NCBI GenBank assembly: GCA_022113835.1
Contig: JAILWY010000009.1
Coordinates: 5,617,501 to 5,681,500 of the forward strand
Direction: 5' to 3'
Length of the DNA stretch: 64,000 bases
From: Atopsyche davidsoni
Lineage: Eukaryota > Arthropoda > Insecta > Trichoptera > Hydrobiosidae
The translations under genes were made by a program, and so were the position numbers. Numbering within the stretch: the first letter of the stretch is position 1; the number at the start of each line of letters is the position of its first letter. The notes under the pieces are model-generated. The model was given only the letters and a program-made list of their open reading frames with translations. It was not told where the DNA came from and did no database searches. Below are positions 9,795 through 19,443 of the stretch, one piece after another.

Positions 9795-11418
9795 CTGCAA
9801 CAAGAATGCAAACCAATTAAAAATAATACAGGTACCTATTTTTTTATGTAAAACAAACAAACGTAATGGTTTCAAAAACCGGCTCAGAATGATAATCAAT
9901 TCATTCGTCATATTTTACTTACTAAAAAGACTATCTTCACAGGTTGTATTTTTTTGCAAAGTGAAATTTCGAAAGCGGCTAATATTAACGTTGAAAGCAC
10001 TCAGCCCGTAAGTATTGTAGTCTCACGTCATAGCTGCAAACTTTATCGCCATAAAATGTATGTGAGATGTGTGTAAGGTGTTTACAGAGTTTACGTGAAG
10101 AACACGTGCCAACCCTCCATTTTAAACATCGCACTAAACCTTGAACCATATTTAAATAAGTCTACTTAGCCGCAGTATATTAGCATCGTAGCAGGCTTTA
10201 TAAATTATGATTATATACATATAAAATATATACATATCTTCTGGCTTCAAACGTGTAAAATCGTACAGTAAAAAGCTGTCTTCGACGGCATATTTTATAA
10301 GCATTGTTACATCTCGCTCAGTGTTTAAATAACAGCAATATCTGAAAAAATATTATCGCTTTTTACAGCGTAAGAAATAATACAGAGTTTCTATTTATAA
10401 ATTATATTATTATCGACAACGCCATGAACGATAATATCAACTTTTAGAATATTGCAATGTCACACGATCGCGTTATTTAGGGCTTCGTTTCAAATTTACG
10501 ATTACGCGTGTTTTTCGGACATTTTGTTTTACGGCAGGACGAAATGACCTTATAAAATATAAAGGACTTTCTCCGGCCGGTCAGGGCAGACTGGTGTCAT
10601 TTATAGAGGCAATTTTGTCTCCAGTTTTGTTACTCTGACCCACAAAACCCTCCGCCATCGGCCCGTCTGACCTTGCGGACCGGTCCTCGGGCACAGCCCT
10701 TCGGGGACTCGGGCCTCCATCAGCGCAGATGGCGAACCAAAATAAACACAACACTGTGAAGCATCCACACCGTGGAAGGAAGCACGTAAAATATTATATA
10801 AGATCCACGAGCAGAGCAGCCAAATTATCACATTGAAGTATTTTGAGTTTCCGTAAGTTTACGCGTACATGTTGTTTTCTTACTTCATAACATTGACAGT
10901 GACAGTAAATGTGACAATAAAATGCTGCACACGTCCGACAGTGAAATAACTGTTTTTGTTACCTGGCATAAAAGTATTTATGGGTATCTACGCATCGCAA
11001 TTTTCTGTTCAAATGTTTATAATATTTACAACTAAATTAAAAATAGATTATGGCGCGTTTGAGAAAGTGCTCGCTTCTAAGTGATAGTTGTGATATAGCA
11101 CAGTTAACTTTACAGTTAAATCTACAAGTAGAAGGAAATCTCTCACCATATTACATAAATGATTTGATAACATGTTTCGTCTATTAAAACGAGATATTTG
11201 CTTATTTAAAATTAACAATAACATCACGACAACATCCTTACACTCCATAAGCGGATTACAAATATTATTTATAGATTTGTTGTATTTTAGACCACTAACG
11301 CGACATGTCACTTAAAAACAATGCTATAAAACCATTGACAATAAAATAAACGTTATATCTAGCTAATATAACAGTTCACAGTTTCAAAAGAAATAATGCA
11401 TTAGATAATAATTCTTAC
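9795..11418. other. Non-coding DNA with one GC-rich patch
   Basis: The patch at 10570-10745 (ccggccggtcagggcaga onward) is sharply GC-rich and resembles other patches at 22370, 23610 and 24500 in style. I could not align it confidently with them. The remainder is AT-rich and featureless. Confidence 0.4.
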
Positions 11419-11465
11419 CTATTGAAAAATACGGCTCATTCAATCCTACAGATCGCACCGCACCC
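11419..11465 (-). other. Exon-like segment, possible micro-exon
   Basis: On the minus strand ttttttgtttctag precedes 47 bases ending caatag and the donor gtaagaat. One frame is open through the segment (GAVRSVGLNEPYFSI) with phase 1 at the 5' side. It does not join in frame to the exon at 9684-9794. It could be an exon of an unrecognised or non-coding transcript, or chance. Confidence 0.22.
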
Positions 11466-11929
11466 CTAGAAACAAAAAACACATTTCTCTCGCTGAAGTT
11501 TTATGAGATAACACAATTTGACAAAGATACTTCGATCGCGAAGCTCTCAGGTTTAGAATGCGACTTTATGTTATGAAACCGTGTGTTGCAACCCGCGGTG
11601 GTTTCTATTTAACTTTTTAGACAGCGGTAGAAAACAGCTGGGCGACGAAGCGGCGGACGAAAACACAAGCCGCGCTTGACACGGCGGCTCTTCACAACAA
11701 GCGATTGATAACCACTGCAGCCAACACCGCGGGGGGCTCGACTCAATGCTTTTTATGACATTTGGCATTTGCCGTGACGTTGGCCAACCTGACTCGAGAA
11801 GAAATCTGCAGTACCGACAGTGCTTCAACAAACGCTTCATAGATGACGGTAGCTGTTTTACTGATATTAAAATTTATGAATAACACAAATTTATATACTA
11901 ACACAAAATATTTTTATTTTGTTACCAAA
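11466..11929. other. Non-coding DNA, moderately GC-rich centre
   Basis: Between 11570 and 11850 composition rises and a long minus-strand frame exists. It shows no splice signals, domain or residue pattern that I can interpret, so no gene is called. Confidence 0.4.
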
Positions 11930-12330
11930 GGCTTTTTTTTTTTTTACACATATTTTTTTCTACATTTACTCAATAACTAAAATATAAAAATACATGTACG
12001 CACACCTTGTAAGCCCAACCACCTGCGCGCTAAATTTAGCCACGTAATTTTACTAAAAGAAAAGTAATGAATCTTGTAATTCAATATAAAAAAAAAATTC
12101 AGGCTAGTCACAAGAACTTATGTAAAAGTCACAAGATTAAAAATAAAGAATTTCGTGATTTAAAAAAAAATATATATATTTATTAATACGAAAAAGGGTT
12201 TTTAACACATATTTACCCAACACAAACGCAATAACGAAAATAGTGAAATCCATGAACGCCACGTGCTGTGAGCCCCACAACCCGCGCCAGGTCCAGGGGA
12301 TAATCACACACCGTATCGTGGGCAAATTAA
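11930..12330 (-). repeat. Two reverse copies of the gcttacaagg repeat
   Basis: Reverse-oriented copies occur at about 11940-12050 (caccttgtaagcccaaccac, ctgcgcgc) and 12170-12330 (ccacgtgctgtgagccccac, cacaccgtatcgtg). The family core in forward sense is ctgcgcgcaggttgtggggc followed by ttacaaggtgtggcttaggt. At least seven other copies exist in the window. The family is unclassified here. Confidence 0.75.
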
Positions 12331-12394
12331 CATAAACTTGCGACCGATTTGCAATGTTTTTCGTGGTAGTCCAAGTAAATAACGCAAAGTAGAA

Positions 12395-12600
12395 CGATAT
12401 TGGCTGATTGTAAGACGGTCGCAAGTCGTGTCGCGACGTGTGCGAGGGCTTAATCGGCGTCGATCGGGCCTCTCTGTCGGGCGCGCGGGCAGGTGCATAG
12501 CCCCGTCCCGCTCTAGCTCGTGCGGGGCGCGTGTGGGACGGGCGGCCGCCGCGTGTTCCCACGGCGACAGGGGTGAAGCGGCGACAAGTCCGTCATCTAA
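12395..12600. other. MITE right end abutting a GC-rich island
   Basis: The sequence ttggctgattgtaagacggt, then cgcaagtcgtgtcgcgacgt, is the right terminus of the cgacac-type MITE. Immediately after it lies a very GC-rich stretch to about 12590 with gcgcgcgggc and gcggccgc motifs and a reverse CGTGGGAA site at 12556-12563. No coding potential could be confirmed in either strand. Confidence 0.5.
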
Positions 12601-12754
12601 TTGTTACAATTTAGGGCTGTAGGTGTAAGCCTTATCAATTTTGTCCATATATGTGGTATGTAAACATTAGACAACATACATTTTGTTAATATATTTTTTA
12701 ATAATGTATGAAAAATTATGAGAACCACAGAAATAATTCTAAGATTTTCTTTTA

Positions 12755-13060
12755 GACTAATTTACAATAGTTGTTAGGGTTGTGCTTACAATACGGTGTG
12801 TGGCTGTCACGTTCTCCTGGCACAGATTGTGGGGCTTACAAGGTGTGGCTTAGGTGGTAGTGAGCATAGGTTTCTCTAAATATTTGGTAGATTTTATAAA
12901 TTGATAATGAACCTTTTGGTTTTGGACAAGCGATGAAGCCCGCTAGTTTTGATAACTGTTATTATTAGATATTGAGCTGCTTGAAGTTTTCTGTCCTCTT
13001 GCTTGATACACCTCGGAGTGGTGCGATCAAATACAGGTCAACAGCAGAATAAATCAATTA
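12755..13060 (+). repeat. gcttacaagg repeat, forward copy
   Basis: The copy runs from tttacaatagttgttagggt through tggggcttacaaggtgtggc and cttaggtggtagtgagc. Weaker similarity may extend on to about 13060 (gtcctcttgc..., compare 26900-26950). Confidence 0.75.
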
Positions 13061-13119
13061 GAAGCAGAAATCCTCGGAGAGATCTCAGGAAGACCAAATC
13101 ATCTTATGCATTATTATCA

Positions 13120-13330
13120 GATAGTTAAATTTATATATTAAAATAGAACTTGATATTGTTTCCGAGTATCGGATCTAAACGCAAAAGCTTTGTAAAGAAA
13201 TGATTATATAATAATGCTATGTAGAAGGACCCGTGGAGTACACTATTTTCCTATTAGAAAACCATGATCATGGTCGCCAACGTCCTCTGAGAAGAGGCAC
13301 TTGACGAAGAAGAAATAAAACTAAATGTTA
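13120..13330 (+). mobile_element. Retroelement 3' tail fragment
   Basis: Blocks gctttgtaaagaaatgatta and tcctctgagaagaggcactt, ending gacgaagaagaa, match 15590-15790 and 35393-35525. The terminal purine-rich gaagaagaa resembles the 3' ends of the non-LTR copies in this window. Confidence 0.55.
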
Positions 13331-13490
13331 CTCAAGCAATGAGAGTTCTAAGGCCAAACCTTTTATTGAATTATGTCTTTATTACAATACCACATGATAA
13401 TTTATTTATAATACCGGATATCGGGACACCGTTAACGAGATACGGAAGTGCCATGAAGTGTTTATTTCAAGGGCCGTTAATGGATCTTAC

Positions 13491-13536
13491 CTGTAAGCAC
13501 TCGTGGAGTGGTGCGGGCGGCGCGGCCAGGTGTGCC
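13491..13536 (-). other. Exon-like segment with strong splice signals
   Basis: On the minus strand a pyrimidine-rich acceptor (gatcctcccttgcag) precedes 46 GC-rich bases ending ttacag and the donor gtaagatcc. All three frames are open, so the frame is not determined. The frame ending in phase 0 could precede the exon at 9684-9794. Confidence is limited because of its short length. Confidence 0.28.
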
Positions 13537-14084
13537 CTGCAAGGGAGGATCCCGCACTGCTCATCATCAGGATGATGAATTTAGTAGGAAAAAAATATTA
13601 AATAACAGATGATTTAAAAGTAGGATATACCCACACTTGGAAGCTACAAACGAAGTACAGACAATTTGGAAAAATACGAGCGCTGTTTGGTTGACGTGAT
13701 TGTGCCCGAAATGATGCCTTGCTTATCAATTTATATGTATTCAAATGACGACACACTGTTTTTTTTAAATTTATTGTGACCCTTTTTTCAAAATATCTGA
13801 AATATATTATTTTCACATCTTCAAACATATATTTAGAAACACTTAATAAAAGCTAAAAAAATAATAGTATCCAAATATATATATGGTTATAAAGGATATA
13901 TACATTTTTGCGAAACATCAAAAAAGAGTTGTCGATAACTGATTTCGATTGCATATACGATATTTGTTTGAAATATAACTCCATTTCAATCGTGTCTATC
14001 GATCACTTGTAATCACATTAAAAAGGGGGATGAAGCGACCACCACGCCACTGGATCAGCAGAGGCAATGGAACAATAAGAAGAG

Positions 14085-14092
14085 CGTGGGAA
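14085..14092 (+). promoter_or_regulatory. Su(H)-type site CGTGGGAA
   Basis: This is a perfect high-affinity consensus for Su(H)/CSL, the DNA-binding effector of Notch. It lies about 5.4 kb upstream of the Hey start codon. Hey genes are Notch targets in flies and vertebrates. Function here is inferred only from the motif. Confidence 0.3.
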
Positions 14093-14401
14093 GGGAATCG
14101 AACTGGAACCTTTCCGCACTGCAGTGAAGAGACCTAAGCGGAAAGGGGTCGTTTCACATCATGATTGTGACCAAAGATATGCACTATCAATTTTCAAATT
14201 ATAATCAAAATATTGAAGGGAAAAATCATCAGCTGTCTTAAAAACCCCTGCTGAAAAGGGGCTTCCACTTGTTATGTCTGCTTTTCGCTGCTTCAGGAAG
14301 TTCTCTTCTTTTTATATTGCAGTAGCTGCTGGTTTCATTTTACCTATTGTTTTTTTGATATCTGGAGCGTCGAGTAATTAAGCCAGGTCATTCAGATTCG
14401 A

Positions 14402-14435
<34 letters not shown>

Positions 14436-14450
14436 ATGTGTGTGTGTGTG
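14402..14450. repeat. Compound (AT)n(TG)n microsatellite
   Basis: About 16 bases of alternating AT pass directly into about 33 bases of TG repeats with a single tgta interruption. Confidence 0.95.
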
Positions 14451-15397
14451 GGTGGGTTTTTTTAAAGCATAAAATTTAAATGAATACAACGAAAAAAACA
14501 CCTGAAGAAATATCAAAAGAACTTTTTTGAATGCTCTCATGTCGTTGGTGTTGTTTGTTTGTAAACAAACAAGAATCAAGTGTGGGCCAAGAGGACACAA
14601 TGCAGGACTGATCGTATCTCCAGACAAGCCGCGATCTTCGCCTCAAATCCCTTCGAGGGCTCTCCCACGCCAGCTTATCCGATTTCCCTTTTCGATACAA
14701 TTTACTCTGTCTGCCGTGAAAGCCTGCAGTGTTCCGAGGCACCGGAGGTTGTTTATACTTTTTTTATTAAACTCCCTTAGAGAATTAGGCCACATTTCTT
14801 ACGTAATCTTATAACAACATTAAACAGACCCCAGGTTGTTGATTTTAGCGAAACTTCATTACAATTGCTAAATCTGCTGAGGCAACAAAAGATACCGTAC
14901 CTGCGTGGCTCTAAAATTTTGGTTTTGTCAAATGTATGCAATTCATGATTTTGTCATAGGGAATATTTATATCAGCTTTAAAAATACTAATACTTAAAAT
15001 ACTGTTTTGCTCATTAGTTTTTTACATATACTTATAATAGTAACACTGTAAAAAATCATGTTGCTTTTAACTATAATGTTGTTTTATTGTTTAACGAATG
15101 AATGATTTACTTTCAAAGCTTTACGTTTTTATTATAATTTTGTATAAATTAATTTCAATTATTTTTATTTCATTTGTGTGTAGTTTGTTTTTTTTTTGAT
15201 ATCTTGTATTTTTTTATTTACTCGTCGTAAATCTTCATTCTTAAAATCAATAATAGATATATACATTATAATACAAGACCTATCCTGCAAATACTATACC
15301 ACCTGTAATTTCAATATTTCAGTATAAAAAAAACCTGTGCACCTTTATGACGAAGCTTGTTTTTATTATTGTCTGAAAACGGTCAGGTTGGGGTAAA

Positions 15398-15531
15398 CGT
15401 GGGAAGAGCAGCGACCGATAAGGTGCTCCATTCTGCTTTCACCCTTTCTACACCACAATGAAATAATGAAACTTTTCATTTCAAACTTTTTGAACACAAA
15501 ACAACAGCCTTTCAAAATTCTGCCGTGGGAA
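15398..15531 (+). promoter_or_regulatory. Pair of Su(H)-type sites, 126 bp apart
   Basis: Two perfect CGTGGGAA octamers on the same strand lie at 15398-15405 and 15524-15531, about 4 kb upstream of Hey. Two sites within 130 bases is the strongest local clustering of this motif in the window, so it is a candidate Notch-responsive enhancer. Confidence 0.35.
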
Positions 15532-15589
15532 TTTCAGCTTGCTGAAATAAAAAGCTACTTATTTATAGTATATAAGTTTTGAAGTCTGC

Positions 15590-15800
15590 TGCGGAAGGAA
15601 TATCAGATATAAATGCCAAAACTTTGTAAGGAAATGATTATATATTAATGCTTTTGGGAAGCAGCAATACGCTGATATTTTCTCTGAATATAAAACTGCG
15701 GCATAGAAGAATACAGAAACACTAACAGATATAGAGATATATTCAATTAGATGGTCACCAATCTCCTCTGGAGAGGTTGATGAAGATGATTCATAGTAAC
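15590..15800 (+). mobile_element. Retroelement 3' tail fragment
   Basis: Blocks aactttgtaaggaaatgatt and ggtcaccaatctcctctgga match 13190-13300 and 35500-35520. The copy is degraded. Confidence 0.5.
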
Positions 15801-17130
15801 GACTTTGTCAACGTTATATTATGATGAATATTATTCGTATTTATGTTCGCCATCAATTTTATCGCTGCCCTAAAATTTATTAATATATTTCATCATTGTG
15901 TGCATTCTGCGTTTTGTTATTTTGGCTCTTAAAATACTAAAATTATTCTAAACTGGTGTATTTAATTTAATATTCTGAAACAACTTAAACGTTATATGAA
16001 AAAATTGTTTATCTTTATGATTTTTACGGCTGGATTTGGGAGCTTACATGAAGTATGCAGAAAGAATTTGAAAGGCCTTAGGTATTTAATTCTGCTTTTC
16101 AACGCATATGATCTAAATTACGGTTTTATTATTCCCTGCGATACCAAATTATAAAAAAAACAGGTGACAGAACTCACGTATCCAAAGTAAAACAAATCTA
16201 AAAACTTTTAAAACCTGAGGCTACTTTTCCACTGAGCCCAAAAATATATTCAGTACTTTTTAATACAAATGTTACAAATTACAAATAGTTTTACATTGAA
16301 TTTCAGTTTCATGTAAAAAAGTAACTTCAAACGGCTAAAAAAGTTATGATTTTTACTAACGTATTTTTAAAATACCTTCGTGAATTCCGTCGCATATTTT
16401 TTAATACGAATTTATTATTCGTCTTCATATCCTGTCTCTTCAGTATTAAAACGAAGAAAACACTCGTATAAAGGGAGCACAAAGGGGGAACGAGTTAAAT
16501 GCGGAAGTTGCCGGGAACATACAAAGGGAAACCCCCTACAGACGCGTCAGTATCCGATCTGCCCATTCTCCCTGAACACTAGACTGAAAGGACCAAGGGT
16601 GCAAAGGCGAGGACTTCTAGGGTAAAAGTGACAGTTTATATTCTACAGCATTCAATTTCCGCAGAGCACAAAAGTGTTGGCATTTTATATCTCATGTTTA
16701 TTAGTATAACTGTTTTTTTATCTTTACTCCACGAGCGAAACATATATAACGCACTTTGCGAAAATATCTATAGGCAGGTGATTTGTAATCAAGTTTGTCT
16801 GTGCACGATTTGTGATACACATACAATTACTTTAATAAAGACGTATTCATATTGTAATAATTATTTATTGCTTTAAGTCAAACACGCTTTTGATTTAAAC
16901 ATTTATTTGATTTAAACATTTTTTTTATACTATTCTACACATTTTTACGACATAAAAAATCAGGTACCGCCAAGGGCTCAACCCATTTTGTAATGCCTCC
17001 AAAGTAGGTCACATCTTATCTTTTTTGTGCCCAAATTACTGCAATCCGTTCCCAAATTGATTACAAGATAATGTGAGTTTTTTTTGGTTTACTTTCCTCT
17101 TCCGTTCATCCCTCAGTCGGGGTTGATAAT
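15801..17130. other. Intergenic DNA, nothing recognised
   Basis: The sequence is AT-rich with a short two-copy duplication of tttgatttaaacatttattt near 16890-16925 and a purine-rich stretch at 16465-16610. No splice-bounded frame or RNA gene was found. Confidence 0.45.
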
Positions 17131-17133
17131 GCA

Positions 17134-17235
17134 TATTCAGGACGCGGCTGCTCGGCGGAGCCGGATGTGCGGCGGGGGTGTTGGGGGGTGCTGCGGGAGG
17201 GGAAGACATGCCACGTGGGCCACGTGACCTCGCAC
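17134..17235. promoter_or_regulatory. GC-rich patch with two adjacent CACGTG boxes
   Basis: Within a G-rich patch, gccacgtgggccacgtgacc places two palindromic CACGTG E-boxes 9 bases apart (17212-17217 and 17221-17226). CACGTG is the class B site bound by Hey/Hes and also by Myc/Max and clock bHLH factors. The patch is about 2.2 kb upstream of the Hey start codon. Confidence 0.35.
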
Positions 17236-17239
17236 ATGC

Positions 17240-18054
17240 ACACTAAGCACTTAACCCACATCTCAAATTGTCACCTAAAGGAACCATGACCTAAGCAGGT
17301 AGCTCCTTGCGATAAAAGCACATTATATTACAACCTATTTTCAAATTTTATTTTTTAGATCTCCATAATTCATTATATAATAAATTTTATAAATATAAAA
17401 ATAATTTTAGTTTATTTATACATAAAGGTTTTGATTTAATATCACCGTCAAATGAATCGTTATTATTTATTGATACCTGCGGGCGAAATCTGTGCTTTCG
17501 AAAATCCTGTTGATTTTACGGCCATTTTTTATACAAAAATCATCCCCGCTACCTGATCACGCCAACTGTTACTTTTACCGAAGTAAAAGTAAAAAAGGAA
17601 AGCAGGTGCCGTTTTTTAGAGAAAAAAATAATCAAAAAACATAAACCTGCCTTGATGTTATGAAATATGTCCAAATCAAAGAAGATAAAATTACATTTAA
17701 TACAGCATTTTATTTTCTTAGATGAGAAGTCTAATACAACAATACTCGCACTTTATATAAATAAAAAAGAATATATTTAGTATTAAGATGCGATTATGGC
17801 TGTTTGCGGTTTGATGAGTCTCTGGTTTTTATATAATTGTATATAATGATTACTACCACTTAAATTAATCACTTTCACAAATATAAAAGCATTTGTTTAG
17901 TAAAGAATCGTTAAAAATACCAATTATTACACATTACTCTTAAATTACACCTTACCACCTGACAATATCTCTCTCTCTCTAACAACCTCTCCTTTTAACA
18001 ATTGTATAATTGCTTGTTTTTTTATAAATTCCCACTCAATCAAATTCAAAATCC
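17240..18054. other. AT-rich intergenic DNA upstream of Hey
   Basis: No coding exon or repeat was recognised. There is a short (ct)n run at 17970 and an inverted pair ttacttttaccgaagtaaaa at 17570. Confidence 0.5.
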
Positions 18055-18979
18055 ACCAATTACTCTTTGTCAAAAATATTGATTATATATATTAAGAAAT
18101 TACAAAAATATTTTTCTCCAAGGGTTTCCAATACATAAAAGCTGATGACAATTACAACGCGGTCAGCATAAATAGCATCTAGTCCTAGTAACAGCAGACG
18201 AACGTCCACTAAATTATCAATGAAATCAGCACGCATCCCAATTATCCGGAGAAAACTCCAGCCACGTGCTGCGAACAGACCGATACAAATAAAAATAAAA
18301 ATGAATAAAGCTTTTCATTACCAAGTACTCTCTGTCAAAAATATTGATTGTGTATATTAAGAAATTACAAATTACAACGCGGTCAGCATAAATAACATCT
18401 AGTCCTAGTAATAGCAGACGGACGTTTTCTAAATTATCAATGAAATCAGCACGCATCCCAATTATCCGGAAAAAACTCCAGCCACGTGCTGCGAACAGAC
18501 CGATACAAATAAAAATAAAAATGAATAAAGCTTTTCATTACCAAGTACTCTCTGTCAAAAATATTGATTGTGTATATTAAGAAATTACAAATTACAACGC
18601 GGTCAGCATAAATAACATCTAGTCCTAGTAATAGCAGACGGACGTTTTCTAAATTATCAATGAAATCAGCACGCATCCCAATTATCCGGAAAAAACTCCA
18701 GCCACGTGCTGCGAACAGACCGATACAAATAAAAATGAAAATGAATAAAGCTTTTCATTACCAAGTACTCTCTGTCAAAAATATTGATTATGTATATTAA
18801 GAAATTACAAATTACAACGCGGTCAGCATAAATAACATTTAGTCCTAGTAATAGCAGACGGACGTTTACTAAATTATCAATGAAATCAGCACGCATCCCA
18901 ATTATCCGGAGAAAACTCCAGCCACGTGCTGCGAACAGGCCAATACTAATAAAAATAAAGACGAATAAAGCTTTTCATT
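18055..18979. repeat. 220-bp tandem array, about 4.2 units, with E-boxes
   Basis: The landmark attacaacgcggtcagcata starts at 18151, 18371, 18591 and 18811, exactly 220 bases apart. Every unit carries ccagccacgtgctgcg, so CACGTG boxes lie at 18263, 18483, 18703 and 18923. Part of each unit (accaagtactctctgt, then aaaaatattgatt) equals the 3' tail of the hairpin retroelement at 62541-62568, so the array seems to have grown from a retroelement end. Because 220 is not a multiple of three, the repeated minus-strand frames are not a protein. The array ends about 460 bases before the Hey start codon. Confidence 0.95.
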
Positions 18980-19235
18980 TCGGGCCCACTGCGCCCGGCA
19001 TGGGGACTGCCGGGCGCGCACACTGCGGCGCGACCCACACGGGCCCGTGGCGGGCTTGCCGGTGTGGGTGCCCCCCATGGCCTGCAGGGGGGATGAATGA
19101 ATGGGGTGAAGGCGATGGGCGTACGTACGGACGGCGGCCGCTCACTAGGCAGCCGCTCGCACACGCGACCGCACGCCGACCGACACGCTCCAGCCGCCCA
19201 CGCGACAAGTGCCTTCCGGGACCGGGAAACGCACC
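18980..19235. promoter_or_regulatory. GC-rich putative Hey promoter region
   Basis: Composition switches abruptly from AT-rich repeat to very GC-rich DNA (gggcccactgcgcccggc onward). Two CACGCG class C boxes lie at 19162-19167 and 19199-19204, and a gcggccgc palindrome lies at 19135. The region lies 210-460 bases before the Hey ATG and would fit a core or proximal promoter. No clear TATA box was found and the start site is unknown. Frames here look like composition effects, not genes. Confidence 0.4.
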
Positions 19236-19443
19236 ACTTTTCAAATTCAATATATATACAAGTTACAAAAAAAAAATAAAAAAATTGTGCGCATATTTAT
19301 CGTGTTTCTATATATATGAGTGCTGATTTTTGACAGTTTGTGATAATCTAAATTTTTGTGAGGTTGGAATATTATTTTTTTTTGTTTGCTGCTAAGTGCG
19401 ACGGGGAAAGGTGGCTTTTCACCGATTAGCAGGGGCGGGTGGC

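Larger units (their letters stand above)
13600..15589. other. Intergenic DNA upstream of Hey
   Basis: No gene was recognised. The region contains a compound (AT)n(GT)n microsatellite at 14402-14450 and three perfect CGTGGGAA sites at 14085, 15398 and 15524, listed separately. Confidence 0.5.

Noticed and set aside
12137..12562. 141-codon minus-strand frame
   Set aside because: It spans a reverse repeat copy, a MITE end and a GC island. Residue content changes abruptly at each boundary, so it is a composition effect.
18226..18896. Three near-identical 76-codon minus-strand frames in a row
   Set aside because: They are produced by the 220-bp tandem repeat. The period is not a multiple of three and the frames overlap each other, with no splice or promoter context.
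18880..19326. 148-codon plus-strand frame before Hey
   Set aside because: Starts in the tandem array and runs through the GC-rich promoter-like stretch. It is Arg/Pro/Gly-rich in all frames, with no domain.
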